The notes: a model not told the origin generated them from the sequence alone. DNA of 64,000 bases from JACVRW01 sp963728495 (GCA_963728495.1 CAVSKI010000003.1:124001-188000), one strand, 5' to 3'. Positions 7,991 to 17,210 are shown, counted from the first letter of the stretch. Made by a program: numbers and translations.

Positions 7991-8445
7991 GCCGCGAGGG
8001 CGCCGAGCACATCCAGCCGTGTGACCACGCCCACGAGATGCTCGTCCTCCACCACCGGCAGCCGGTTGTGACCCGAGTCGTGGATGATCTTCGCCGCTTC
8101 CCGCACCGTGGTGTCGGGCGCAACCACGCGAGGGTCGCGGGTCATCATGTCCTCGGCATTGGAGGCAAAGGCCTTGCGCAGGCGAGACTCGAACCGGCCG
8201 AGCGGCTCGAGGAACACGGTGCCCCCGAAGAGGTTGATGTAGTGCGGAATGTGGAGATCGCCCTCGTCGTCGGGCAGGACGAGGTCGGCCTCGGTGACGA
8301 TCCCCACGCAGCGGCCCTCGCCGTCCACCACGGGCACACCCGGAAGCTCGTGGGTGCGCAGAGTCTTGACCACCTCGTCGACGGGCGTGTCAACCGCAAC
8401 CGTGGCCGGGGTGGAATCCATGATCTCGCGCACGTACTCGGCCAT
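7987..8445 (-). CDS. Two-CBS-domain protein
   Basis: The 152-residue protein consists of a tandem CBS pair (Bateman module). The first repeat starts VREIMDSTPATVAVDTPVDE and ends VGIVTEADLV. The second starts AEDMMTRDPRVVAPDTTVRE and ends VGVVTRLDVLGAL. An insertion of about 35 residues with IPHYINLFGGTVFLEPLGRF lies between them. Stand-alone CBS pairs bind adenine nucleotides (AMP, ATP, S-adenosylmethionine or c-di-AMP) and control partners. Here it sits between nnr and alr with a GTGA overlap to alr, so a regulatory role in that operon is possible but not shown. The c-di-AMP riboswitch nearby makes c-di-AMP a ligand worth considering. Confidence 0.92.
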   Translation of the reverse strand: MAEYVREIMDSTPATVAVDTPVDEVVKTLRTHELPGVPVVDGEGRCVGIVTEADLVLPDDEGDLHIPHYINLFGGTVFLEPLGRFESRLRKAFASNAEDMMTRDPRVVAPDTTVREAAKIIHDSGHNRLPVVEDEHLVGVVTRLDVLGALAA

Positions 8446-8457
8446 TGGGAGGCCACG

Positions 8458-9966
8458 TTATCGGAGAGTCAGGCCATGGGGCAGGGCCTCGATCACGTCA
8501 CCGGCCATCACGTGGTCGGCGCCCCAGCGCTCCGCGGCCGCCTCCGCGGCCAGCACGTGAGCCAGCGCCCCGAGGCAGGAGGCCTCGAAGCCTTCGAGAC
8601 CCTTCGCCAACAGCGCGCCGATCAGCCCCGAGAGCACGTCGCCCGTGCCCGCAGTGGCCAGCGCCGGCGTGCCGCCGGGGCTCACCGCGACCTCGCCGCC
8701 CGGCAGCGCGACCATCGTGTCGTCCCCCTTGAGCAGCACCGCGGCGTTGCTGCGCCGCGCCGCTTCCCGGGCGCATGCCAACCGATGGGCCTTCACCTCG
8801 CCCGAATCGATCTCCAGCAGCCGGCCCAGTTCGCCCTCGTGCGGCGTGAGAACAGTGGGCGCAGCGCGCTCGGCGAACAGCTCGAGCCGGCCCGCGTGCG
8901 CGTTCAGCCCGTCGGCGTCCACCAGCAGCGAAGCGTCGACCCTTCGCGCCACGCCCCGCGCGAACTCGGCCGCCCCGTCGTCGCGGCCCAGGCCCGGTCC
9001 CAGCACGACCGCCCCGGCGCGCTCGGCCATCTCCTCCACCACGGCCACGCCCGCCGGTGTGTGGAAGCCGCGCGATTCGGGCAGGCCTCGGCTCATCTGT
9101 TCGAGCAGGCGCAGGTCGAGCGCCTGCTGCGCGGAGGCGGGTACCGCCACCTGAACATAACCCGCGCCGGCGCGGGCGGCCGACCGGGCGGCCATCGATG
9201 GCGCGCCGGTCAGGCCCACGGAACCGCCGGCCACCACCACCACGCCAGAGGTGAACTTCGAGCCGCTGCGCTCTCGGCGCGGGAAGAGGTCGATCACACG
9301 GTCGGTGATCAGTCCGGCCCGCCCGGCGCCCGGGGATCCGCGCGGGATGCCGATGTCCACGGTCTCCACCGTTCCGGCGTGGTCCTTGCCAGGGAACACG
9401 TACAGACCCAGCTTGGGCCCGTGGAACGTGCCCGTGACCACCGCCCTCACAGCCTCGCCCTCGACCTCGCCCGAGTTGGCGTTCACGCCGCTCGGAACAT
9501 CGCAGGCCACGGCCGGCGCCTCGGCCGCGTTGATCGCGGCAATGGCCGAGGCCACCGGCTCGCGCGGCGAGCCCTCGAAGCCGGTGCCGAGCAGGGAGTC
9601 CACGATCACTCCCGAGTCCGCAAGTCGCGATGCGTCGAAGGGCTCCGGGGCCGCACCCGGCAGGCGCTCCAGGTTCACGTGAGCGTCCCCGCGCAGCTCG
9701 TCCAGCGCCGCGACCGCCAGAACCTCCACTTCGCGGCCCTCCGCGCGTAGAAGCCGCGCCGCCACGAGACCGTCGCCGCCGTTGTTGCCCTTGCCCACCA
9801 CCACACGCACCGGTCCGGGACCGCTCACCGCGGCGGTCAGGCGGGCCAGGCCCACCCCCGCCCGCTCCATCAGATCGAGCGAGGGCACGCCGGCCTCCTC
9901 GATGGCCCAGCCATCCACGGCGCGCATCTCCGCGGCCTCGAAGAGCGGGTCGAGCCAGGGCCTCAC
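8458..9966 (-). CDS. nnr: Bifunctional NAD(P)H-hydrate epimerase / ADP-dependent dehydratase
   Basis: The 502-residue protein repairs hydrated NAD(P)H. The N-terminal epimerase domain (about 1-210, YjeF_N) shows VGKGNNGGDGLVAARLL and VDSLLGTGFEG. The C-terminal dehydratase domain (about 225-502, ribokinase-like) shows the VLGPGLGRD motif, LTPHEGELGRLL and the catalytic TAGTGDVLSGLIGALLA. The fusion is the common bacterial arrangement. The GTG start overlaps the acpS stop (GTGA). The CBS gene follows after 12 bp. The acpS-nnr neighbour pair is widespread in bacteria. Confidence 0.95.
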   Translation of the reverse strand: MRPWLDPLFEAAEMRAVDGWAIEEAGVPSLDLMERAGVGLARLTAAVSGPGPVRVVVGKGNNGGDGLVAARLLRAEGREVEVLAVAALDELRGDAHVNLERLPGAAPEPFDASRLADSGVIVDSLLGTGFEGSPREPVASAIAAINAAEAPAVACDVPSGVNANSGEVEGEAVRAVVTGTFHGPKLGLYVFPGKDHAGTVETVDIGIPRGSPGAGRAGLITDRVIDLFPRRERSGSKFTSGVVVVAGGSVGLTGAPSMAARSAARAGAGYVQVAVPASAQQALDLRLLEQMSRGLPESRGFHTPAGVAVVEEMAERAGAVVLGPGLGRDDGAAEFARGVARRVDASLLVDADGLNAHAGRLELFAERAAPTVLTPHEGELGRLLEIDSGEVKAHRLACAREAARRSNAAVLLKGDDTMVALPGGEVAVSPGGTPALATAGTGDVLSGLIGALLAKGLEGFEASCLGALAHVLAAEAAAERWGADHVMAGDVIEALPHGLTLR

Positions 9967-10316
9967 TGCACCAGCGCCACGGCGGCCGCGAGCGTCTCCG
10001 TGTGGGTGAGCGAAACGCTGGCGCTCACCCCGAGCTCGTCGGCGCGACGGGCGGCGCTGCCGCTCAGGCGCACCTGCGGCGCGCCGCCGGTGGCCACCAC
10101 CTCGACGTCGCGAAAGCTCCAGGCCGTCAGGCCGAGGGCCTTGGCCACGGCCTCCTTGGCGCAGAACCGGGCAGCCAGGTGCATGGCCGGGTGGGCGCGG
10201 CCCGCTGCGTAATCACGTTCGGCGTCGGTGAAGAGCCGCTCGGCCAGGCGCGGGCGGCGCCGCAGGGCGCGATCCAGACGTTCGACGTCCAGGAGGTCGA
10301 TGCCCACGCCGCTCAT
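9963..10316 (-). CDS. acpS: Holo-[acyl-carrier-protein] synthase
   Basis: The 117-residue protein transfers the 4'-phosphopantetheine arm from CoA to acyl carrier protein. The family motifs GVGIDLLDVERL at the start and RFCAKEAVAKALG (about residues 53-65) carry the metal- and CoA-binding Asp and Glu. VSLTHTETLAAAVALVQ is the usual end. I chose ATG 10314-10316 rather than the GTG nine bases upstream, because a TAGCGT element ends seven bases before that ATG and would give a leaderless mRNA. The stop overlaps the nnr start. Confidence 0.95.
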   Translation of the reverse strand: MSGVGIDLLDVERLDRALRRRPRLAERLFTDAERDYAAGRAHPAMHLAARFCAKEAVAKALGLTAWSFRDVEVVATGGAPQVRLSGSAARRADELGVSASVSLTHTETLAAAVALVQ

Positions 10317-10323
10317 CGGCGGC

Positions 10324-10329
10324 ACGCTA
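10324..10329 (-). promoter_or_regulatory. acpS: Candidate -10 element for leaderless acpS
   Basis: On the reverse strand TAGCGT lies seven bases before the acpS ATG. GCGACA occurs 17 bases further upstream as a weak -35 match. Transcription would begin at or within a base or two of the start codon. It lies in the 60-bp gap between glmS and acpS. This is inferred from spacing only. Confidence 0.4.
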
Positions 10330-10376
10330 CCGGCCGGTGGCCGTGGTGTCGCGCAGCGCCGGCCGACCGGCGGCGC

Positions 10377-12203
<1,827 letters not shown>

Positions 12204-12213
12204 TTGAGCTGGA

Positions 12214-13554
12214 TCAGCCTAGCCTTGTCCTCACGAGGTTCGCCAGTCGATCAACGATCTCCGAGCACTCATCCTCGCGCGGCGCTTCAACCATTACGCG
12301 CACGAGCGGTTCGGTCCCCGACGAGCGAAGAAGCACGCGCCCGCGACCCTCGAGCCGGTCCGACTCCTGCTCGACCGCGGCCCACACCTCCTCGGCACCC
12401 TCCAACGCGTCGCGGTCGGCCACTGGCACGTTGACCAGTCGCTGGGGCAGCTTCTCCATCGCGTCGCGCTCGGCCAGGTCGCGGCCGCCGAGCGCCTCGA
12501 GGGTCAGCAGCGCCGCTGCCGTTCCGTCGCCCGCAGGCACAAAGCCGGTGTCGATGATGTGGCCCGACTGCTCGCCGCCGAGCGCCCATCCGCGGCGCAG
12601 CAGCTCCGAGAGCACGTGACGGTCGCCCACCGCCGTGGTGGCCACCTCCACGCCGTGCTCGGCCATGGCCTGATGGAAGCCGTAGTTGGTCATCACCGTC
12701 ACCGCCACTCCTTCCCCGGCCAAGCGACCCCGGTCGCGAAGGTGCAGAGCGGCTAGCGCCATCAGCTCGTCGCCGTCGACCACGGCACCTTCGCGGTCGA
12801 CGGCCAGGACGCGGTCGCCGTCGCCGTCGAAGGCGAACCCCACGTCGTGGCCCGCCATGTGCTCGGCCAGCCGCTCGACGTGGGTCGAGCCGCAGTCGCG
12901 GTTGATGTTGCGGCCGTCGGGCTCGACGGCGAGGGCGTCGACATCGGCCCCCAGGCGGCGGAAGATCTCGGGCGCCACCCGGTAGGTGGCGCCGTTGGCG
13001 CAGTCCAGGAGCACCTTGAGCCCCGCGAGCGGCAGGCCGCTGAATCGGGCCTCGAGCTCGCGCATGTAGTCCCCGGGGGCGCCGTGCAGCTCGCGGACGC
13101 GGCCCATGGGCCCGGAGCCGCCACCCTCGAGCAGGCCCTCGATCGCAGTTTCCTGGTCGTCGCTCAGCTTGGTGCCCTCGGGACCGAAGAACTTGATCCC
13201 GTTGTCCTCGTAGGGGTTGTGCGAGGCCGACACCACCACCGCGAGATCGAGGCCGTAGCGACGGACGAGGACCGAGGCGCCGGGCGTAGGCAGCACACCG
13301 CCCAGCAGCGCGTGACCTCCACCCGCCGCGACCCCGGCAGCAAGCGCCGCCTCGAGCATCTCCCCCGACTCGCGCGTATCGCGCACGATCAGGACCTGAG
13401 GCGCCTGGGCCGGAGACAGTCGCGTGGCCGCCCGGCCCAGGCCGGTGGCGAGCTCCGCGGTCAGGAAGTCGCCGGCAACGCCGCGTACACCGTCGGTTCC
13501 GAAGAGCTTTCGAGGTGCGTGAGCCACGCTCCCACTCGGTACGCCGCCGCTCAC
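12214..13554 (-). CDS. glmM: Phosphoglucosamine mutase
   Basis: The 446-residue enzyme converts glucosamine 6-phosphate to glucosamine 1-phosphate, the next step after GlmS. Seen are LFGTDGVRG at the N-terminus, the phosphoserine loop VVSASHNPYEDNGIKFFG, the metal loop AFDGDGDR, the sugar-binding GGEQSGHII and the phosphate-binding LLRSSGTEPLVRVMVEA. The GTG at 13552-13554 gives a nine-residue leader before PRKLFG; a second GTG at residue 10 is an alternative start. It lies 8 bp behind rpsI and 10 bp before glmS. Confidence 0.97.
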   Translation of the reverse strand: MSGGVPSGSVAHAPRKLFGTDGVRGVAGDFLTAELATGLGRAATRLSPAQAPQVLIVRDTRESGEMLEAALAAGVAAGGGHALLGGVLPTPGASVLVRRYGLDLAVVVSASHNPYEDNGIKFFGPEGTKLSDDQETAIEGLLEGGGSGPMGRVRELHGAPGDYMRELEARFSGLPLAGLKVLLDCANGATYRVAPEIFRRLGADVDALAVEPDGRNINRDCGSTHVERLAEHMAGHDVGFAFDGDGDRVLAVDREGAVVDGDELMALAALHLRDRGRLAGEGVAVTVMTNYGFHQAMAEHGVEVATTAVGDRHVLSELLRRGWALGGEQSGHIIDTGFVPAGDGTAAALLTLEALGGRDLAERDAMEKLPQRLVNVPVADRDALEGAEEVWAAVEQESDRLEGRGRVLLRSSGTEPLVRVMVEAPREDECSEIVDRLANLVRTRLG

Positions 13555-13562
13555 GGCGTGCG

Positions 13563-14138
13563 CTAGCGCTTGGAGAACTGCGGCCGCTTACGGGCCTTCT
13601 TGAGGCCTGCCTTCTTGCGTTCCTTGACCCTTGGGTCGCGGGTTAGGTAGCCCCGGCGCTTGAGCTCGCTGCGCAGCGCGGGGTCGGCCTCGACCAGCGC
13701 GCGGGCAATGCCGTGGCGCAGGGCGTTCGCCTGGGCTGCGACTCCGCCCCCGTGGATGCGCGCGACCACATCCATGCGCGAGCTGTTGCCGGTCGCCTCG
13801 AGCGGCTGGGTGGCCATCCGCTGCAATCGCACGCGCGGGAAGTACTCGTCGAGATGGCGTCCGTTGACGCTGTAGGTGCCCTCACCGGGCTTGAGGATCA
13901 CGCGGGCGACCGCCCTCTTACGCTTGCCCGTGGCGCGGTAGCGGGCGTCCGCGGCCAGATCGAGAGGCGTCAGCGCGACCTCCTCGGGCTCCGGAGGCGT
14001 CTCGTCTCCGGCGGCCTCCGGCGTCTCGGCCCCGGAGTCGCCCTCCTCCTCGCTGTAGTCGCCGAACTCGCTTTCCTCGCGCGCCCGCGCCGCTTCCTCG
14101 AGCACGAGGTCAGGCTCGAGGTGCATGCCGGGAATCAC
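13563..14138 (-). CDS. rpsI: 30S ribosomal protein S9 with acidic N-terminal region
   Basis: Residues about 65-191 are a complete S9: RYRATGKRKRAVARVILKPG, DEYFPRVRLQ, HGGGVAAQANALRHGIARAL, RGYLTRDPRVKERKKAGLKK and the tRNA-contacting tail KRPQFSKR. The first 60 residues are acidic (LVLEEAARAREESEFGDYSEEEGD). The GTG at 14136-14138 is the annotated start, but the same frame stays open upstream with equally acidic codons to about base 14221, where it appears to join the frame beginning at ATG 14440. That would make one 292-residue protein interrupted by a single missing base. S9 is about 130-170 residues in most bacteria, so the long acidic arm is unusual. Confidence 0.95.
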   Translation of the reverse strand: MIPGMHLEPDLVLEEAARAREESEFGDYSEEEGDSGAETPEAAGDETPPEPEEVALTPLDLAADARYRATGKRKRAVARVILKPGEGTYSVNGRHLDEYFPRVRLQRMATQPLEATGNSSRMDVVARIHGGGVAAQANALRHGIARALVEADPALRSELKRRGYLTRDPRVKERKKAGLKKARKRPQFSKR

Positions 14139-14440
14139 GTCTTCCTCGCCGCCGCCCGCTTCGGGTGCGGGCTGGGGCGGGGGCTCGCGCTGCGGCTCGT
14201 CGCCTTCGGCGGCGGGCTCCCGGCGGCGGGCTCCTCGGCGGCGGGCTCCTCGGCGGCGGACCGGTCACCCGCGGCGGCCAGCTCCTCAGCGCCTTCGATC
14301 TCCGGACCCACCGCTTCCGCCTCGGCCTCCCCCGAGGTCTCCTCGCCCGGCTCCTCCGGCACTGCGGCGGACGGCGTCTCCTCCTCGGGCGGCCCGGCCT
14401 CAGGCTCCTGCGGCAGGTCGTCGCGCTCCTCGGCGAACAT
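14135..14440 (-). pseudogene. rpsI: Acidic 5' segment of rpsI in another frame, or a small separate acidic ORF
   Basis: The ATG at 14438-14440 overlaps the rplM stop (TGATG), the expected position of the S9 start in an rplM-rpsI operon. The frame reads MFAEERDDLPQEPEAGPPEE and stays very acidic for 75 residues up to two EEPAA repeats (14222-14236 and 14237-14251). The next repeat copy (14208-14221) has 14 rather than 15 bases. After it this frame turns basic and Ser/Pro/Arg-rich and stops at 14135, whereas the rpsI frame continues as EPAAEGDEPQREPPPQPAPE. A one-base loss in the repeat explains this. The alternative is a separate acidic protein whose TGA overlaps a GTG start of rpsI. Confidence 0.6.
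14208..14251 (-). repeat. 15-bp GC-rich tandem repeat, one copy short by a base
   Basis: Three adjacent copies of a unit read on the reverse strand as GAGGAGCCCGCCGCC (Glu-Glu-Pro-Ala-Ala) occupy 14237-14251, 14222-14236 and 14208-14221. The last copy reads GGGAGCCCGCCGCC and lacks one base. It marks the point where the acidic coding frame shifts, so slippage or a consensus error here is likely. Confidence 0.8.
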
Positions 14441-14874
14441 CAAGCTTCAACCTCCATCGGCTCGGGCTGCTGGGCGGCATGCGGGTGTTCGGGCCCGGCG
14501 TACACCTTCAGCTTGCGCAGCTGGGCGCGGCCGAGCCGAGTGCGGGGCAGCATGCCCTTCACGGCGTGGCGGATGACCTCTTCGGGCCGGCGATCGAGCA
14601 TCTCGCCCAGGGTGCGGCTGCGCAACCCTCCGGGGTACCCGGAGTGACGGTAGTAGCGCTTCTCCTGGAGCTTGTTGCCCGTCACCGAGATCCGCTCGGC
14701 GTTGACCACGATCACGAAATCGCCCACGTCCACGTGAGGGGTATAGGTGGGCTTGCGCTTGCCGCGCAGGACGTCCGCGATCTGGGTGGCCAGTCGACCG
14801 AGCGTCTGTCCGGTCGCGTCGACGACGAGCCAGTTGCGCTCGCGCGTGAGTGGTGTGGCCACGTAGGTCTTCAT
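14440..14874 (-). CDS. rplM: 50S ribosomal protein L13
   Basis: The 144-residue protein is a full L13, an early-assembly 23S rRNA binding protein. Family blocks include WLVVDATGQTLGRLATQIA, LRGKRKPTYTPHVDVGDFV, VVNAERISVTGNKLQEKRYY, HSGYPGG and HAVKGMLPRTRLGR. The C-terminal EPMEVEA is a little acidic. It is the first gene of the rplM-rpsI-glmM-glmS run, so the promoter should lie in 14875-14980, where it diverges from the riboswitch-controlled M23 gene. Confidence 0.98.
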   Translation of the reverse strand: MKTYVATPLTRERNWLVVDATGQTLGRLATQIADVLRGKRKPTYTPHVDVGDFVIVVNAERISVTGNKLQEKRYYRHSGYPGGLRSRTLGEMLDRRPEEVIRHAVKGMLPRTRLGRAQLRKLKVYAGPEHPHAAQQPEPMEVEA

Positions 14875-14983
14875 TACAAAGGGCGACCGCCCCCCAGCGG
14901 CCGGACGAACAGTGTAGAGATCAGTTCGAGCCGCGAGTGCATGATCGAGCCGCGAGCGGGTATATAGTCCCCGCCGTCATACA

Positions 14984-15158
14984 GCCTGCCGAATCCCCGA
15001 TGGCCATGCCAAAGGCCGGAGGGGAACGGGGGAACCATTCGGAAGCCGTCGAAAGAGACTTCCGAGGGGCGAATCGACCGGATTGTCCCGGTAGTAGCGC
15101 CGCTCTTCAGGCGCGAGCCCGTCAGCTAACCCCGTAGGCCGCGAGGAAGAGAGAGGCC
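14984..15158 (+). ncRNA. Cyclic-di-AMP riboswitch (ydaO-yuaA class)
   Basis: The leader contains the conserved blocks of the ydaO-yuaA motif in order: GCCGAATCC near 14989, CCAAAGGCCGGAGGGGAACG near 15009, GGGGGAACC near 15028, GAGGGGCGAATCG near 15064, and GAGCCCGTCAGCTAACCCCGT near 15115-15135, followed by CCGCGAGGAAGAGA. This class binds two c-di-AMP molecules and usually turns off expression when c-di-AMP is high. In actinobacteria it typically controls cell-wall hydrolases, as here. The 3' end runs into the Shine-Dalgarno region of the M23 gene, so ligand binding could act on translation or on termination. Boundaries are approximate. Confidence 0.9.
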
Positions 15159-15165
15159 GGAGGAG

Positions 15166-16392
15166 TTGCGAGACATCAATCGTGTCGTGCGGCGTTGCCT
15201 ATGCGCACTCGCCCTGAGCAGCATCGCCTTTGCGCCAAGCGCTGCCGCTCAGACGACCGATTCGGACGGCGGCGGCGGAGGCGTGTTCGTCGCGAAGCCA
15301 AAGGTGGCCAAGGTCAGCTGCGTCCGTAAATGCGCGAGCCACAAGCGCGCCCAGGGCGGAAGCATGATCAAGATCACCGGCACAGGCCTGGCATCCGCGG
15401 ACGAGGTCGTGTTCCACGGCAGCTTCGGAGAGGGCGACGACCTGGCCGTGCCCGTCAGCTCTGGCTCGGACAGCCGCACACGCGCGCCCGTGCCCATGGG
15501 CGCGGTAACCGGTCCGCTAACCGTCGGCACCGCCGCCGGCGGCGAGTCCAAGCCCAGCGATCCGGTGCCCATCCTGCCCCCGCCGCCCCCGGCGCCGAAC
15601 CCCGTTCTGAGCCCTGTGCCCGGCCCGCAAGCCGCCGGTGCGCCCGACATCGAGACCGGCACCAGCCGCACGCGCGTGTTCGTCGGGGCCCGCCGGGCGG
15701 TCACGTTCTCCTATCGCCTCTCGGGGGCGTCGGCATCGGCCCTCACTCTGCAACTGGTGCGCGCCTCCGATGGCGCCGCCGTCATGAACTGGACGCCGGA
15801 CCCGCTGGCCGCAGGCGAGGTCCAGAGCGTTACCTGGGACGGTCGCGTGGACAAGGTCGCGGCCAAGCCGGGGCGCTACGCATTTCGCCTCACTGCGGCC
15901 ACGGCCACCGGCGCATCCGTGCAGAGCGCTCAGACCGGCGACCTCGAGCGTGACGCATTCGACCTCTACGACCACATCTTCCCCATCCGCGGCAAGCACG
16001 ACTTCGGCGGCTCGGAGGCCGACTTCGGCTCCGGCCGCTCCGGCCACTCCCATCAAGGCCACGACGTCTTCGCCAAGTGCGGAACTCCGATGGTCGCCGC
16101 GCGCGGCGGCAGGGTTCAGTTCGAGGGGTACCACTCGGCGGCGGGCAATTACATGGTGATCGACGGCGCCGGCACGGGTGTGGATTACACCTACATGCAC
16201 ATGGCCGAGCCGTCCGCGTTCCAGGCCGGCGACCGGATCTACACCGGCCAGCGCATCGGCTCTGTCGGCGAGACGGGCAATGCGCGCGGCTGCCACCTGC
16301 ATTTCGAGCTGTGGGGCAGCCCGGGCTGGTACGACGGCGGGAAGCCGTTCGATCCGCTGCCCTCCCTCAAGGCCTGGGACAGCTGGTCCTAG
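15166..16392 (+). CDS. Secreted M23-family peptidoglycan peptidase
   Basis: The 408-residue exported protein has a signal peptide (about residues 7-28, ending PSAAAQ), an IPT/TIG-like beta domain (about 47-128), a proline-rich linker (133-155), a FlgD-Ig-like domain (about 165-250) and a C-terminal LytM/M23 domain. Catalytic zinc ligands are seen as HQGHD (H296xxxD300) and HLHFE (H377xH379). It probably cuts peptide cross-bridges in the wall. The start is TTG at 15166, with AGAGAGG about nine bases upstream; GGAGGAG abuts the TTG and could be masked by the riboswitch. It ends in a structured intergenic region. Confidence 0.93.
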   Translation: MRDINRVVRRCLCALALSSIAFAPSAAAQTTDSDGGGGGVFVAKPKVAKVSCVRKCASHKRAQGGSMIKITGTGLASADEVVFHGSFGEGDDLAVPVSSGSDSRTRAPVPMGAVTGPLTVGTAAGGESKPSDPVPILPPPPPAPNPVLSPVPGPQAAGAPDIETGTSRTRVFVGARRAVTFSYRLSGASASALTLQLVRASDGAAVMNWTPDPLAAGEVQSVTWDGRVDKVAAKPGRYAFRLTAATATGASVQSAQTGDLERDAFDLYDHIFPIRGKHDFGGSEADFGSGRSGHSHQGHDVFAKCGTPMVAARGGRVQFEGYHSAAGNYMVIDGAGTGVDYTYMHMAEPSAFQAGDRIYTGQRIGSVGETGNARGCHLHFELWGSPGWYDGGKPFDPLPSLKAWDSWS

Positions 16393-16495
16393 CTCAGGAG
16401 GGCTGATGGGCGTCGGCGTCTTCTAACGCCAGCAACCAAGGGTGGACGCGGCCGTGTTGTTGGCTTTGTCACGTTGCCGTAACGCGGTTTCGCGC

Positions 16496-16542
16496 CACTG
16501 TCCTGGATTGACCGTCCCTGAGACGGTCTAGGCAGGACAGTG
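16496..16542. terminator. Two-part 47-base hairpin, likely bidirectional terminator
   Basis: CACTGTCCTG (16496-16505) pairs perfectly with CAGGACAGTG (16533-16542). After a symmetric 4/4 internal loop, GACCGTC (16510-16516) pairs with GACGGTC (16522-16528) around a CCTGA loop. This is 17 base pairs in all. There is no T tract, so it is not a textbook intrinsic terminator. It lies 104 bp after the M23 stop and 180 bp after the convergent VOC gene's stop. Confidence 0.5.
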
Positions 16543-16563
16543 CCCAACGCGGCGGCCGGATTC

Positions 16564-16580
16564 AGCCCGCCAGGCGGGCT
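16564..16580. terminator. GC hairpin followed by T-rich TGTGTT
   Basis: AGCCCGCC (16564-16571) is complementary to GGCGGGCT (16573-16580), leaving a very small loop after the terminal pairs open. It is followed on the forward strand by TGTGTT. It could terminate M23 transcription. Strength is uncertain because the T run is interrupted. Confidence 0.45.
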
Positions 16581-16721
16581 TGTGTTACAGCGCCGCGACC
16601 AGAGTGACAGTCCCGGCAGATCCCCGCGCCTGGTTGCTGTAGTGGAGGAGGCCGACCCCGGCGCACCGCGGCTCCCGCAGCGCAACCAAGGCGCGCGGAG
16701 CACCGAACCCACACCAAGCCT

Positions 16722-17177
16722 CTAGGCGGCGGCCAGGAGGTCCTGCAGGTCGAGCGGGGCGGTGAACATGGCCACCGTCCCGTCGCCATTCTGGGGCCAC
16801 TCCGCGCGCGGGCGGTCCCAATAGAGCTCGATCCCGTTCAGGTCGGGATCGTTCAGGTAGATGGCCTCGCTCACGCCGTGGTCCGATGCTCCGCTGAGCG
16901 CGACCCCGGCGTCCAGGACCCGGCGCAGCGCGACGGCGAGCTCCCTGCGCGTAGGGTAGAGGATGGCCAGGTGGAAGAGGCCGGTGGTGCCCGCGGCCGG
17001 CGGCCGCCCCCCGGCGCTCGACCAGGTGTTGAGGCCGATGTGATGGTGGTAGCCGTCGTCGGCCAGGAAGGCCGCGCCTGGCATCTCGCCGCGCAGCTCG
17101 AAGCCGAGCACGTCGCGATAGAAGGCGATCGAGCGCTCCAGATCGGCGACCTTGAGGTGTACGTGGCCGATTTGCAT
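16722..17177 (-). CDS. VOC-family dioxygenase/glyoxalase-like protein
   Basis: The 151-residue protein has the vicinal-oxygen-chelate fold: MQIGHVHLKVADLERSIAFY, YRDVLGFELRG, YHHHIGLNTW, LFHLAILYPTRRE, DHGVSEAIYLNDPDLNGIELYWDRP. Metal ligands would be His7, His68-region and Glu in GIELYWD. It is closest in pattern to catechol-2,3-dioxygenase (CatE-like) proteins, but the substrate is unknown. It is divergent from the cupin gene at 17211 with 33 bp between starts, so the two may share a control region. Confidence 0.88.
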   Translation of the reverse strand: MQIGHVHLKVADLERSIAFYRDVLGFELRGEMPGAAFLADDGYHHHIGLNTWSSAGGRPPAAGTTGLFHLAILYPTRRELAVALRRVLDAGVALSGASDHGVSEAIYLNDPDLNGIELYWDRPRAEWPQNGDGTVAMFTAPLDLQDLLAAA

Positions 17178-17210
17178 TCAACGCAAGCTAGCGCGTAGGT
17201 TCTGCCCTGC

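Larger units (their letters stand above)
16430..16639 (+). ncRNA. Possible structured intergenic RNA between convergent genes
   Basis: The 329-bp gap 16393-16721 has no convincing gene. CAGCAACCA (16430-16438) is exactly complementary to TGGTTGCTG (16631-16639) and could close a domain of about 210 bases. Within it lie a long two-part hairpin (16496-16542) and a compact GC hairpin (16564-16580). A short hairpin GGCGT/ACGCC precedes it (16416-16430). The layout resembles a multi-stem RNA more than a single terminator, but the strand and transcription are unknown. It matches no RNA family I recognise. Stems could also be bidirectional terminators for the flanking convergent genes. Confidence 0.35.

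Noticed and set aside
7912..9750. Long open frame antisense to the CBS gene and nnr
   Set aside because: Same reason: nnr on the reverse strand has complete epimerase and dehydratase motifs.
12204..12213. glmS ribozyme
   Set aside because: Only 10 bp separate glmM and glmS, too little for the ribozyme, and the catalytic core is not seen inside glmM.
16393..16721. tRNA gene in the 16.4-kb gap
   Set aside because: No T-loop consensus or acceptor/anticodon pairing could be found; the stems do not form a cloverleaf.
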